Assembly (NCBI GenBank): GCA_946886855.1
Contig: CAMPJJ010000003.1
Span: 51,382-115,381 of the forward strand
Reading direction: 5' to 3'
DNA length: 64,000 bases
Origin: an uncultured Roseateles sp.
Lineage (GTDB): Bacteria; Pseudomonadota; Gammaproteobacteria; Burkholderiales; Burkholderiaceae
Made by a program: the position numbers and the translations under genes. Below the pieces are notes generated by a model that did no database searches, was not told the origin of the DNA, and saw only the letters and a list, made by a program, of their open reading frames with translations. The number at the start of each line of letters is the position of its first letter. Within the stretch, counting starts at the first letter, position 1. This document shows, piece after piece, positions 17,837 to 26,883 of the stretch.

Positions 17837-19254
17837 GCCATCCGCTTCGGCGTGTGACGCATCTCCTCGCAGAGCGCGTCGATGGCCAGCTCGATGTGCC
17901 GGTGTGCCGCGTCGGCATGGCGCTTCAGGGCATCGCGGGCCGCGGCGCTGGCCGAAGCCGCCGTGTCGGCCGCCGCCGCCGCCGCGCCTCGGGTCACACG
18001 CTGCGCTTGCGCGCTCGCCTCCGGTCCGGCGGCGTGAGCCACCTCCGCCCGCCTCAGCGCGAGCGGGCCGGCCTCCGCGCTCAACAGCCCCTGCAGCCGG
18101 TTGACTTCGACGTGCTGCCGCCGGAGGTCCGCCTGCGCATCATTCAACGCGGTCGTGAGCCGGTCGATGCGTTGCTGCAGCGCCAGGGACGGCGCCGGCG
18201 CCGGTCCGCCTCCCGCCGGTGACGGCGGCAGCGACAGCCGCGCCTGCTTCAAGTCCGCGAGCCGTTCGGCCACGCGCTGCTGCAGTGGCGCGAGGCGCTC
18301 CTGCGCGACGGCATGAACGCCGGCGGCGGCGTCGACGCGATCCTGCAGCGCATGCACCTGATCGCGCGCGGTCACCGCCGCGCGGGTCTGCTCGGCGGCA
18401 TTGGCCGCCGCGTCCGCCAGCCGTTGCTGCGCCTGGATCGCCGCGCTCGCGTCCGTCAGCGCCGCGCGCGCCGCCGCCGCGTGCGCCTGCAGGTCCGGCG
18501 TGCAGAGGCTCACCGCCGTCGTCAGCGCCTGCCGGGCCGTCGCCAGCCGGGCGACCGCTGCATTGGCCGCCGTGAGGCGCAGCTGCGCGGCCACGTGCTG
18601 GTCCATGCCCGCCTGCAGCGCCGCCTGCGCCGCCTGCAGATGCTCACGGTGCGTGGCCACCGCCGTGGTGTTGGTCTGCAGATTGTGCCGGGCTGAGGTG
18701 ATCGCCTGCTCGTGCTGGACCGTGCGTTGAGGGTCCCGCAGCACGAGGTCCAGCGCGTGCCTCAACCCCGGCGTGGCGCCTTGGGCCGCGGTGAGCAGCT
18801 GCCGCTGCTGTTCCACCCGCCGGCGCAGCGTCGGCAACGCGTGGCGCGCCTGGAGTTCCGCCGCCTGGGCGACCTGCTGTTCGGTGACGCGGATCGGATG
18901 CTCGGCGGCGCCGGCGGCCTCCGCGCTGTTGCGGCGCCGCCGGAGCTCACGCATCGACTGCTGCCGGCTGCTGAGCACCGCCAGGGCGGCGGACTCGCTG
19001 TCGATGCGCACCGCCACCTGCGCGCGGGCTTGGTGCGCGCGGAACAGTGCCCGCGAGATCTCCGTCGCTGACGTCGCTGACGTCGCTGACGACGTCGACA
19101 TCGCCGGCGAGGCCGGCGAGGCCGGCGGTTCAGCGCGCGAGACCACGCTCAAGCGCGGACGCTGGCTCTGGCGCCACCCGAAGCCACTCATCGCGCCCAA
19201 GGTGTTCAGCGGCGTCAGCGGAGCCGACTGGCTGCCGGTGGAATCATTGACCAT
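17833..19254 (-). CDS. Coiled-coil protein under a PIP-type promoter, candidate T3SS-secreted protein
   Basis: 473 residues, almost entirely Ala/Gln/Arg-rich helix with long coiled-coil propensity (about 65-460) after a Ser/Pro/Ala-rich N-terminal 60 residues with short repeats ([15 protein letters not shown]). Such an N-terminus is typical of T3SS export signals. No signal peptide, no obvious enzyme motif. A strong ribosome-binding site (AGGAGG) supports the ATG at 19254. A degenerate PIP box lies 88 bases upstream with a well-placed -10-like hexamer, so I infer control by the HrpB/HrpX-like regulator encoded at 20.2-21.8 kb. It could be an effector, a secreted structural protein or a translocation accessory; no family recognised. 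Confidence 0.7.
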   Translation of the reverse strand: MVNDSTGSQSAPLTPLNTLGAMSGFGWRQSQRPRLSVVSRAEPPASPASPAMSTSSATSATSATEISRALFRAHQARAQVAVRIDSESAALAVLSSRQQSMRELRRRRNSAEAAGAAEHPIRVTEQQVAQAAELQARHALPTLRRRVEQQRQLLTAAQGATPGLRHALDLVLRDPQRTVQHEQAITSARHNLQTNTTAVATHREHLQAAQAALQAGMDQHVAAQLRLTAANAAVARLATARQALTTAVSLCTPDLQAHAAAARAALTDASAAIQAQQRLADAAANAAEQTRAAVTARDQVHALQDRVDAAAGVHAVAQERLAPLQQRVAERLADLKQARLSLPPSPAGGGPAPAPSLALQQRIDRLTTALNDAQADLRRQHVEVNRLQGLLSAEAGPLALRRAEVAHAAGPEASAQAQRVTRGAAAAAADTAASASAAARDALKRHADAAHRHIELAIDALCEEMRHTPKRMA

Positions 19255-19341
19255 CGACCGTCCTCCTGATGTTCATCGCCTGCTTGTGTGAGGCGTGTCG
19301 CATCACTGTGGGACAGTGGTGTTTCCGAAGGCAACAGCGAG

Positions 19342-19366
19342 CCGAAGCGCACGTCGAGGACCCGAA
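19342..19366 (-). promoter_or_regulatory. PIP box (degenerate) for the coiled-coil gene
   Basis: On the minus strand this reads TTCGG-N15-TTCGG, which satisfies the TTCGB-N15-TTCGB consensus. CACAGT, a YANNNT -10-like hexamer, begins 31 bases downstream of the box. The box is 88 bases from the start codon, somewhat farther than the 62-70 bases of the other boxes in this window. Confidence 0.6.
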
Positions 19367-19377
19367 GTCCTCGTCTA

Positions 19378-19485
19378 CCGATCAGTGGCCGATCAATGGG
19401 CGACAGGGATCGAGCGGTGCCGATCAATTGCCGATCAATTGCCGAACAATTGCCGATCGATGGTCGATCGATGGCCGATCATCGG
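19378..19485. repeat. Array of eight 11-bp direct repeats, consensus about CCGATCAATTG
   Basis: Units at 19378, 19389, then after a 20-base spacer at 19420, 19431, 19442, 19453, 19464 and 19475. All are 11 bases, about one helical turn, with one to four differences. The array sits between two minus-strand genes, just upstream of the PIP box of the coiled-coil gene, and reaches the stop codon of the 249-residue gene. It looks like a phased protein-binding array. Confidence 0.85.
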
Positions 19486-20228
19486 CCCGATGTCGGCTCT
19501 CGTTGCGCGCCAGCTTCGGCGCCGGTCCTGTTGGCGGCATCGCCGGGAGCGACGTCCAGCCATCCGGCCGCGATCATCACGACCAGTGCGGCCACCGCCG
19601 CGAGCACGGCGCCCCAACTGGCGATGCGCATGCGCGGCGTGCGTCCGACGCGCTCCGCGGCGTCGGGCCGCACGCCCTCGATGCGTGCCGCGCTGCGCCG
19701 GGGCTGCACGCGCGATTCGGGACCGACGATGCGACCCGCGCCGTCGGTCGCGTCGACGCCCTGCGCCCACACGTCGTCTTCAGGCGGCGCGGCGCGACGC
19801 GCCGACGACGCGCCGCGGCGCGTCACCGGATCGGGCGTTGCGCGCGGCGGCATCCTTCCCTTGGCGCCGACCGACACGCGCGTCTGCGTTTTTCCGGCGG
19901 TCTTGCCGGCGGTCTTCCCCGCGCCCTCCGATCCCGTGGCCGAGGCCGCCGTCGCCGCGCCCGAGCCCACGTCGCCCGAGGACTCGCCGGTGACGCGCTC
20001 CGCTTCAGCCTCGTCCAGCAGATGGCGCGTCACCGCGCCCATCAGGCGGCTGGCCGAGGCCTGACGGCGACCGCTGGCCTCGTCGCGCCGGCGTGCCGAC
20101 GGATCGCCCGGCAGCGGCCGCACCTCCTCGGCCGAGCCTGCCGACGCGGCCGCCGACGACGCGGCCGCCGACGACGCGGCCGCCGACGACGAGGGCCGCG
20201 CCGGCCATCGAGGCGGGTCGCCGCGCAT
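19479..20228 (-). CDS. Unknown low-complexity protein with one C-terminal membrane segment
   Basis: 249 residues. The first part is Ala/Ser/Arg-rich with a SSAAASSAAAS tract encoded by three exact 15-bp repeats (20146-20190). A short helical segment (ASRLMGAVTRHLLDEAEAE, about 60-78) is followed by more low-complexity sequence. One clear transmembrane helix (WGAVLAAVAALVVMIAAGW) lies near residues 206-224, leaving a short C-terminal tail. It begins 9 bases after the AraC-type regulator gene in the same direction, so the two are probably co-transcribed. I do not recognise a family. A regulatory anti-activator or a T3SS-linked membrane protein are possibilities, not conclusions. Confidence 0.55.
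   Translation of the reverse strand: MRGDPPRWPARPSSSAAASSAAASSAAASAGSAEEVRPLPGDPSARRRDEASGRRQASASRLMGAVTRHLLDEAEAERVTGESSGDVGSGAATAASATGSEGAGKTAGKTAGKTQTRVSVGAKGRMPPRATPDPVTRRGASSARRAAPPEDDVWAQGVDATDGAGRIVGPESRVQPRRSAARIEGVRPDAAERVGRTPRMRIASWGAVLAAVAALVVMIAAGWLDVAPGDAANRTGAEAGAQREPTSGR
20146..20190. repeat. Three exact tandem copies of a 15-bp unit
   Basis: The unit GCGGCCGCCGACGAC is repeated without change inside the 249-residue gene and encodes an Ser/Ala repeat on the minus strand. Exact copies suggest recent expansion. Confidence 0.85.
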
Positions 20229-20237
20229 CGCGCGACC

Positions 20238-21806
20238 TCAGACGCCGCCGACGGTGAACTCGCGCCGCGCGATCTCGGCGCCGGCGCCCGGGCCGACACC
20301 GCGCCCGATCGGCAGCACCGGCTCGCTGACCGCGGTGCCGCCGGCCACCGCCGCCGCGACGGTGGCCGCGATCGCCGGCAGTTCCGCGAAGCTCGGGATG
20401 CCGGCCGTGGCGCTCGGGGTCTCGCCGAACTGCTGGCGGTAGTTGTGTGCGAGCGTGGACCGGTTGGCCATGCCCCAGCGTGCCGCCACCGCGAGCACGC
20501 TGTCGCGCCCGGCCATCTGCTGCAGCTCGGTCCGGATGCAGGCCATGCGCAGCTTGCGGATCACTTCGGCCGGCGTCAGGCCGAGGTTGGCGCGGAACGC
20601 CATCTGCAGCGCACGTTCGGTGACGTCGATCTCCGCGGCGATGCGGCGGACCGACAGCGAGCGATCATGGAGGTGATCCAGGATGTATTGATAGGCGCGG
20701 CGATAACGCGGCGGCAGGCGCAGCTGGTCGGCGTCGGCCTGCTCGGCGCGTTCCTGCTGCTCGAGGAAGCGCGAGTACGGCACCCGCGTCAGCTCGAAGC
20801 GCAGCCGCGCCAGCGACAGCTGCGCATGCTGGCGATAGCAGCGCAGCGCGTCGGAATGCCGGCCGTTCATCGCATGCAGTTTCGACGCGCAGTAACGCAG
20901 CTCGATCGCATGACGATGGTGCAGCTGGCGCGCATCGTCGATGGCCAGCGGTCCGAGGATGTCGTAGGCGGTGCGCGCCTGGCCGCGGTCCAGCAGCGCC
21001 AGCGCCGCCTCGACCCGCGCGCGCTCTTCCATCGGCGCCAGGCGGCGATCGCGATACCAGCGCACGCCGTCGAAGAGCCCGTCCACGCTGTCGCCGCCGG
21101 CCGGCGCCGGCTCTTGCGCCACCAGCGCGAGCAGGAATGCCAGCCGTGCGACCACGCCCGGCAATGCCGCCAGCGCGAGCGCCGACGCCCGCAGCGACGC
21201 GCGCACGTCGCGGTCGCGCGGCAGCTCCGCGGCGGCGACGTCGTCGTAATGGCGCAGCCTGCGGCAGACCTGGAGCTCCAGCTCGATGGCGGTCAGCAGC
21301 GGCATCATCAGGGCCGGCGCCGGCGACGCGTCGACCAGCGCCATGGCGAAGGCCAGCGTGCGTCCCGCGCGGCGGTGCTCGCCCATGGACTGCATCGCCT
21401 GCGCCATGCCGGCCAGCGCCTCGACCCGCAGCGCCAGCGGCGCATCGTCCGCATCGGCGACCACGTTGAAGGTCTCGGCCGCGCGGCCCGGCTTGTTCAG
21501 GTGGAGGAACAGGAAGCCGCGATCCATCGACGACAGCCAGCGCACCTGCGCCCGCGGCAGGCCTTCGTACATGCGCAGCTGCTTCTGGAACAGCTCCTCG
21601 GCCTGCTCGTCGCGGCCCGCGGCCAGCAGCGCCTGCCCCAGCACCTGGCCCAGCGCGGCGAGCCGGTCGGCATCACCGCCGGCGCCCCGGTCGAGGCGAC
21701 CGAGGCCCAGCCGCAAGGCCTCCTGCACGTCGCCGCGCGCCACCGCGGCGGCGACGTCGCCATCCTGGTCGGCCAGCCTCAAGCTACCCAAGGTCAGCAA
21801 CAACAT
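20238..21806 (-). CDS. AraC-type regulator with TPR-like sensor, HrpB/HrpX-like T3SS activator
   Basis: 522 residues: an alpha-helical TPR-like region (about 15-350) followed by an AraC DNA-binding domain (about 360-465; LSVRRIAAEIDVTERALQMA and VLAVAARWGMANRSTLAHNY are the two HTH motifs), then an Ala-rich tail. The TPR-plus-AraC architecture and length are those of HrpB of Ralstonia and HrpX of Xanthomonas, which bind PIP boxes and switch on hrp genes. Five PIP-like boxes occur in this window, which supports the call. The AAGGGGAG ribosome-binding site fixes the ATG at 21806. It is divergent from T3SS operon 1. No PIP box was seen before this gene itself, so its own control probably comes from elsewhere, for example the HrpG-like protein at 54 kb. 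Confidence 0.82.
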   Translation of the reverse strand: MLLLTLGSLRLADQDGDVAAAVARGDVQEALRLGLGRLDRGAGGDADRLAALGQVLGQALLAAGRDEQAEELFQKQLRMYEGLPRAQVRWLSSMDRGFLFLHLNKPGRAAETFNVVADADDAPLALRVEALAGMAQAMQSMGEHRRAGRTLAFAMALVDASPAPALMMPLLTAIELELQVCRRLRHYDDVAAAELPRDRDVRASLRASALALAALPGVVARLAFLLALVAQEPAPAGGDSVDGLFDGVRWYRDRRLAPMEERARVEAALALLDRGQARTAYDILGPLAIDDARQLHHRHAIELRYCASKLHAMNGRHSDALRCYRQHAQLSLARLRFELTRVPYSRFLEQQERAEQADADQLRLPPRYRRAYQYILDHLHDRSLSVRRIAAEIDVTERALQMAFRANLGLTPAEVIRKLRMACIRTELQQMAGRDSVLAVAARWGMANRSTLAHNYRQQFGETPSATAGIPSFAELPAIAATVAAAVAGGTAVSEPVLPIGRGVGPGAGAEIARREFTVGGV

Positions 21807-22050
21807 GTGAACTCCCCTTCAATGCGTATCGAGTGCGTTGTCGGATGCCTCCGGATGCGTTGAACCGTGCGTTGATCACGGTTCCATCGCGGTCGCATCA
21901 CCCGCCGTGTGCTTCTCGGCGTGGGCTCATGCTAGGCAGCGACCCTCGCGGTCGGCCTCATGTCTTCACGATGAAATCCTCAACAATCCTCAACACGAAG
22001 TGATCCGGAGCGCGTGCGTCGCAGCGGCAGAAGGAGCAGGAGATCGCGGG

Positions 22051-22075
22051 TTCGCGTCGACGCTCATCGCTTCGC
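22051..22075 (+). promoter_or_regulatory. Perfect PIP box for T3SS operon 1
   Basis: TTCGC-N15-TTCGC with no mismatch, ending 63 bases before the GTG at 22138. A -10-like hexamer GACAGT begins 31 bases after the box. The remaining part of the 331-base gap between the divergent regulator and operon (21807-22137) shows nothing else clear. Confidence 0.9.
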
Positions 22076-22137
22076 CCCCTCCCCGCTTGCCGGCTCCACC
22101 CGCAGGGACAGTGCGCCTCAGCCCCGAGGAGCCCCCC

Positions 22138-22869
22138 GTGTCCCTAGCCCTGCCGCCCGTCGAGAAGACTGCCCACGCGTCCCCGGGTCCGATCCCGGAC
22201 GTCATCGCGCTGCGGCCCGCGACGACGCAGGACGCCGCCTCGGTGGCGGCCATCTACAACGCCTCGCTGCGCACGCCGCCCTACCAGCCGGACGGCGTGA
22301 GCGAGGCCGACGGCGCACGCTGGGTTGCGCAGGAACTCGCCAAGGTCAAGGACAAGGACGCGGTGAAGGACGCCAACTACATCGGCCCCATGAGCGTGCC
22401 GATGGCCAGGCTGCAGATCGAGCTCCACCAGTTCTACCGCCGCCCGATGGTGATCGCGACGCAGCGCGGCGAGACCGTCGGCTGGATGGGCTCGCTGGGC
22501 CTGCACGACCGGCCCGGCCTGTCCTCGCTGTTCGAGCTGTCCTACTACGTCGCGCCGCGCTGGCGCGGCCGCGGCGTCGGCACGCGGCTGGTCCAGCACC
22601 TCATCGCCCAGGCGCCGGTGTGGCGCGTGGACCGCCTGATGGCCATGGTCTGGAGCGACAACGCCGCCAGCCTGTCGGTGCTGCGACGCGCCGGCTTCAG
22701 CGCCTGGGGCGAGCTGCCCGGCGCGGTCACCGCGTTCGGCAAGCGACGCGACATGGTGCTGCTGGGCCTCACGCTGGCAGACGTCCCGTCCGACTTCGAG
22801 GACACGCGGACCGCGGAGGCGGTGGAGGCCACGAAGGCCGTTGCCGGTTCAACGGCCTGCGCCCCCTGA
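22138..22869 (+). CDS. GNAT family acetyltransferase, first gene of T3SS operon 1
   Basis: 243 residues with a GNAT core: IALRPATTQDAASVAAIYNA opens the fold (about 22-41), LSYYVAPRWRGRGVGTRLVQ is the acetyl-CoA loop (R/Q-x-x-G-x-G/A, about 140), and MVWSDNAASLSVLRRAGF is the closing motif. An unusual extra segment of about 60 residues sits between strands one and two. The GTG start is chosen because GAGGAG lies 6 bases upstream; the longer frame from 21838 would run through the PIP box. The gene lies 63 bases after a perfect PIP box and 3 bases before sctU. A GNAT gene heading the T3SS operon is not part of the standard Hrp2 gene set, so it may be an effector or modify a T3SS component. Confidence 0.8.
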   Translation: MSLALPPVEKTAHASPGPIPDVIALRPATTQDAASVAAIYNASLRTPPYQPDGVSEADGARWVAQELAKVKDKDAVKDANYIGPMSVPMARLQIELHQFYRRPMVIATQRGETVGWMGSLGLHDRPGLSSLFELSYYVAPRWRGRGVGTRLVQHLIAQAPVWRVDRLMAMVWSDNAASLSVLRRAGFSAWGELPGAVTAFGKRRDMVLLGLTLADVPSDFEDTRTAEAVEATKAVAGSTACAP

Positions 22870-22872
22870 GCC

Positions 22873-23979
22873 ATGGGGGAAAAGACCGAGCAGCCCAGCC
22901 AGAAGAAGCTGGACGACGCGAAGAAGAAAGGCCAGTCGCCCAAGAGCCAGGACATCAATGCCGCGGCCGGGCTGCTGGTGATCACCGTCTGCCTGAGCGC
23001 CGCCAGCGCCACCGCGCTCAGCCACCTGGAGCGGCTGTTCTCCCTGGCCAGCGGCGTCGGGCTGCAGGCCAAGACCGACAGCGACGTGTTCGCCGTCGCC
23101 TACGACATCGCGATCGAAGGCCTGTGGATCGTGCTGCCCTTCGTCGTGGCGGCGATCTTCGTCGGGCTGATCGCCTCCTTCGCGCAGGTCGGCTTCAACA
23201 TCACCTTCGAGCCGCTGACGCCCAACTTCGACAAGGTCAACCCGGGCTCCGGGCTGAAGAAGCTGATCTCGCTGCGCTCGATCATCGAATTCGCGAAGAC
23301 CGTCTTCAAGGCCATCCTGGTCGGCTGCGTGATCGCGATCATCACGATGGGCCTGATCCCGCTGATGGTCGGCGCCGCGACGCAGACGCCCATGGGCGTG
23401 GCCACGGTGGCGTGGACGGCGATGCTCAAGCTCTTCGTCGCGGCCGTGATCGCACTGGTCGTGCTCGGCCCGGTGGACTTCGCGCTGCAGCGCTGGCTCT
23501 TCATCCGCGACCAGCGCATGGACAAGGACGAGCTCAAGCGCGAGTACAAGGAAATGGAAGGCGATCCGATGGTCAAGGGCCAGCGCAAGCGCCTGGCCTT
23601 CGAGATGGCCAACAGCAGCCCCAAGCAGACGGTGCCCACCGCCACGGTGGTCGTCACCAATCCGACGCACTACGCGGTCGCGCTGCGCTACCAGCCGGGC
23701 GTCACGCCGCTGCCGCTGATCGTCGCCAAGGGCGCGGACGCGCAGGCGATGGAGATCCGCCGCATCGCCGAGGCCTCGGGCGTGCCCATCGTCGGCGATC
23801 CGCCGCTGGCGCGCGCGCTGTTTAAGGTGCCGGTCGACGAGACGGTGCCGGAGGCGCTGTTCGAGGCCGTCGCCACCGTGCTGCGCTGGGTGGCGATGCT
23901 CGACGGCATGGGGACCAAGGGCGGCGGTAGTAGTGGTGGTGGTGGTGGTGGCGGCAAACCAAGCGGGAGCAAGGCATGA
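22873..23979 (+). CDS. sctU: T3SS export-gate switch protein SctU (HrcU)
   Basis: 368 residues of the FlhB/YscU family. The opening GEKTEQPSQKKLDDAKKKGQ is diagnostic, four membrane helices follow (about 30-230), and the cytoplasmic part has the autocleavage site NPTHY (about 260), where cleavage between N and P switches substrate class. The C-terminus carries an unusual Gly/Ser-rich tail encoded by a GGT repeat. The start is 3 bases after the acetyltransferase gene and the stop overlaps sctV by four bases (ATGA), so translation is coupled. Confidence 0.96.
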   Translation: MGEKTEQPSQKKLDDAKKKGQSPKSQDINAAAGLLVITVCLSAASATALSHLERLFSLASGVGLQAKTDSDVFAVAYDIAIEGLWIVLPFVVAAIFVGLIASFAQVGFNITFEPLTPNFDKVNPGSGLKKLISLRSIIEFAKTVFKAILVGCVIAIITMGLIPLMVGAATQTPMGVATVAWTAMLKLFVAAVIALVVLGPVDFALQRWLFIRDQRMDKDELKREYKEMEGDPMVKGQRKRLAFEMANSSPKQTVPTATVVVTNPTHYAVALRYQPGVTPLPLIVAKGADAQAMEIRRIAEASGVPIVGDPPLARALFKVPVDETVPEALFEAVATVLRWVAMLDGMGTKGGGSSGGGGGGGKPSGSKA

Positions 23980-26042
23980 GCAAGGCACTGGGTGACAAGA
24001 GCACGCTGGGCAACGACCTGGCGATGAGCTTCCTGGTGGTGGCCATCGTCGGGCTGATGATCCTGCCCCTGCCGACGGTGCTCATCGACAGCCTGCTGGC
24101 CGTCAACCTGGCGGTGAGCGTGCTGCTGCTGATGACCTCGCTGTTCATCCCGAACGCGGTGGCGCTGTCCTCGTTCCCGTCGCTGCTGCTGTTCACGACG
24201 CTGTTCCGGCTGTCGCTGAACATCGCCTCGACCAAGTCCATCCTGCTGCACGCCGACGCCGGCCACCTGATCGAGAGCTTCGGCGAACTGGTCGTCGGCG
24301 GCAACCTGGTCGTGGGCATCGTGGTGTTCATCATCATCACGGTGGTGCAGTTCATCGTGATCTCCAAGGGCTCGGAGCGCGTGGCCGAGGTCGGCGCGCG
24401 CTTCACGCTGGACGCGATGCCCGGCAAGCAGATGAGCATCGACGCCGACCTGCGCGCGGGCCTGCTCACCGGCGACGAGGCGCGCCGCAAGCGCGCGCTG
24501 CTCGGCATGGAAAGCCAGATGCACGGCGGCATGGACGGTGCGATGAAGTTCGTGAAGGGCGACGCCATCGCGGGCCTGATCATCACGCTGGTCAACATCC
24601 TGGCGGGCATCGTCGTCGGGATCATGTACCACGGCATGACCGCGGGCGAGGCGGCCAACCGCTTCGCGGTGCTCTCGATCGGCGACGCGATGGTGTCGCA
24701 GATCCCGTCGCTGTTCATCTGCGTGGCCGCCGGCGTGCTGATCACGCGCGTGGCCGACGAGCACCAGAAGAAGCCGCGCTCGCTGGGCCAGGAGATCGTC
24801 GCGCAGATGACCGCCAACGTGCGGGCGATGTACCTCGCGGCCGGCCTGACGGTCGCGTTCGCGGCGGTGCCCGGATTCCCGGCCCTCCAGTTCCTGGCGC
24901 TGGGCGTCGGCCTGGCGCTGGCGGGCCGGTATCTGGCGCGCCAGCGCAAGAGCGGCGAGGCCCAGAGCGTGTCCGCGCCCATCGCCGCGCTGCAGCGCGA
25001 AGGCGCCAAGGGCGACGCGCCGTCGATCATGCAGGAGGCGCCGCACTTTTCGCGGCCGCTGGCCGTGCGCATGTCGCCGGCGCTGGCCGCGCTGCTGCAG
25101 CCGCACCTGCTCGACCAGGCGATGGACCGCGAACGGCTGCAACTGCAGGCCATGCTGGGCGTGCCCTTCCCCGGCGTGTGCATGTGGGTGGATCCCACGC
25201 TGGCGGACCTGCGCTTCGAGGTGCTGATCAACGACGTGCCGGTGCGACACATCGCGCTGCCGGGCCGCCAGATGCTGGTACCGGCGGCGCTGTCGGGCGA
25301 GGCCTGGGCCGCGTCCGCCGCCACGCATGGTGCCTTGCTCGACCAGCCCGACTCCCGGTGGCTGCCGGCGGCGCAGGTGCCCGAGGCGGAACGCGCCAAG
25401 TGCCTGGACATCGAGCAGGTGATGGCGCGGCAGGTGATGCTGCTGCTGCGCCGCAATGCCCACCAGTTCATGGGCGTGCAGGAGATTCAGTGGATCGTCG
25501 ACAAGGCCACCGCGGACTATCCGGGCCTGGTCGCCGAGGTGCAGAAGATCCTGCCGGTGCAGCGCATCGCGGAGGTGATGCGGCGGCTGCTCGAGGAGCA
25601 GGTGCCGATCCGCAACGTGCGCACGATCTTCGAGAGCCTGATCACCTGGGGTCCGAAGGAAAAGGACATGCTGCTGCTGACCGAGTACGTGCGCGGCGAC
25701 CTCGGGCGCTACCTCGCGTTCGAGGCCAGCGGCGGGCGCAACTACGTGTCGGCGATCCTGCTGGACGCGGGCGTCGAGCAGGCGATCCGCCAGTGCATCA
25801 AGCCCACGCCCACCGGCAACTACCTGGCGATGCCGCCGGAGAGCGCCGCGGCGATCACGGAGAAGGTGATGCGCATCGCCGGCGAGGTGCCCGAGGCCGG
25901 CGTGGCGGTGATCACGTCGATGGACATCCGTCGCTACGTGAAGAAGATCATCGAGTCGCGCATGGAAGGCCTGCGCGTCTACTCCTACCAGGAGCTGGGC
26001 AACCAGGTCGAGCTGCGGCCGCTGGGCCGCGTGGCGGCCTGA
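23976..26042 (+). CDS. sctV: T3SS major export-gate protein SctV (HrcV)
   Basis: 688 residues of the FHIPEP/FlhA family. The first half has about eight membrane helices, with the FHIPEP region recognisable from SSFPSLLLFTTLFRLSLNIA and the conserved loop SKGSERVAEVGARFTLDAMP. The second half is the cytoplasmic domain that forms a nonameric ring and docks chaperone-bound substrates. Length is normal for the family. It is coupled to sctU and followed by sctP after 58 bases. Confidence 0.96.
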   Translation: MSKALGDKSTLGNDLAMSFLVVAIVGLMILPLPTVLIDSLLAVNLAVSVLLLMTSLFIPNAVALSSFPSLLLFTTLFRLSLNIASTKSILLHADAGHLIESFGELVVGGNLVVGIVVFIIITVVQFIVISKGSERVAEVGARFTLDAMPGKQMSIDADLRAGLLTGDEARRKRALLGMESQMHGGMDGAMKFVKGDAIAGLIITLVNILAGIVVGIMYHGMTAGEAANRFAVLSIGDAMVSQIPSLFICVAAGVLITRVADEHQKKPRSLGQEIVAQMTANVRAMYLAAGLTVAFAAVPGFPALQFLALGVGLALAGRYLARQRKSGEAQSVSAPIAALQREGAKGDAPSIMQEAPHFSRPLAVRMSPALAALLQPHLLDQAMDRERLQLQAMLGVPFPGVCMWVDPTLADLRFEVLINDVPVRHIALPGRQMLVPAALSGEAWAASAATHGALLDQPDSRWLPAAQVPEAERAKCLDIEQVMARQVMLLLRRNAHQFMGVQEIQWIVDKATADYPGLVAEVQKILPVQRIAEVMRRLLEEQVPIRNVRTIFESLITWGPKEKDMLLLTEYVRGDLGRYLAFEASGGRNYVSAILLDAGVEQAIRQCIKPTPTGNYLAMPPESAAAITEKVMRIAGEVPEAGVAVITSMDIRRYVKKIIESRMEGLRVYSYQELGNQVELRPLGRVAA

Positions 26043-26100
26043 GCGGCGAGACCCGGACATGAGGCAGCAACCGTGAGCGGACGATCATGATCGGGCCTGC

Positions 26101-26883
26101 ATGAGCGACGAAGAGATCCGCCGCATCCGGCGCCTCCTCATCGCGGATCCGCAGATCCCGCCGCTGCCGGTAGACGCGCGGCAGGCGGAGCGTTTCCATC
26201 GCGCGCTGGGCGCGGTGCGACGCGCGACGTCCTCCACCGAGGCGACGCCGGAGTCGCCGGCACTCCCGCCTCCGCCGGAACAGGCCCCGCCGCCCCGGCA
26301 CGAAGCGATGCACGCCCCGGTCGCAGCGGTCGCCGTGCCGTCACGGGAACGCCCGGATCGCACCGACCGCGCCGACCGCGCCGATCGCAAGGAGTCCGGC
26401 TCACCCTCCCGCAAGAAGGACGCGTCGCGCAACGACGGCGCGCTCCTCATCGACGGCCATCGTCCGCAACCGCCCGTGATCGCGATGGCGGAGGCTGGGG
26501 CGCGCGAGGCCGGCGAAGCGCAGGAGGCCGGGCCGGACACCGCGCTCGACCAGACGGTCATCGCGCCGCCCATGCCGATCCCGCACGTTGCCTGGACGCC
26601 GCTGCCCGAGGGCTGGGAGCGCGAGCTCGCCGACACGGTCGCGAGCTTGTGCCGGAGCAGCGAGCCCAACTTCCACAGCTGGACCATCCAGGTGCCCGTC
26701 GACGCCGAGAACCTGCCGCATACCGAGCTGCGCCTGACGTTTTCGCCTCATCACCTGACCCTTCGCTTCAGCACGCAGTCGACGCGCTCGCTCGCCCTAA
26801 TTTCGGCGCACCAGTCGCAGCTGCGCGCGTTGCTGGTCCGCGCGCTGCCCGGCGACCGCCACATCGAGATCGACATCACATGA
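26101..26883 (+). CDS. sctP: T3SS substrate-specificity switch protein SctP (HpaP/HpaC-like)
   Basis: 260 residues: a long disordered, Pro/Ala-rich N-terminal part with a short RTDRADRADR repeat (about 80-95), and a conserved C-terminal domain (about 165-260; WTIQVPVDAENLPHTELRLT through ALPGDRHIEIDIT) as in HpaP/HpaC and other YscP/FliK-type switch proteins. Its place between sctV and sctQ is exactly that of hpaP in Ralstonia and hpaC in Xanthomonas. Its stop overlaps sctQ by four bases. It likely acts with SctU to change from early to late substrates. Confidence 0.85.
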   Translation: MSDEEIRRIRRLLIADPQIPPLPVDARQAERFHRALGAVRRATSSTEATPESPALPPPPEQAPPPRHEAMHAPVAAVAVPSRERPDRTDRADRADRKESGSPSRKKDASRNDGALLIDGHRPQPPVIAMAEAGAREAGEAQEAGPDTALDQTVIAPPMPIPHVAWTPLPEGWERELADTVASLCRSSEPNFHSWTIQVPVDAENLPHTELRLTFSPHHLTLRFSTQSTRSLALISAHQSQLRALLVRALPGDRHIEIDIT

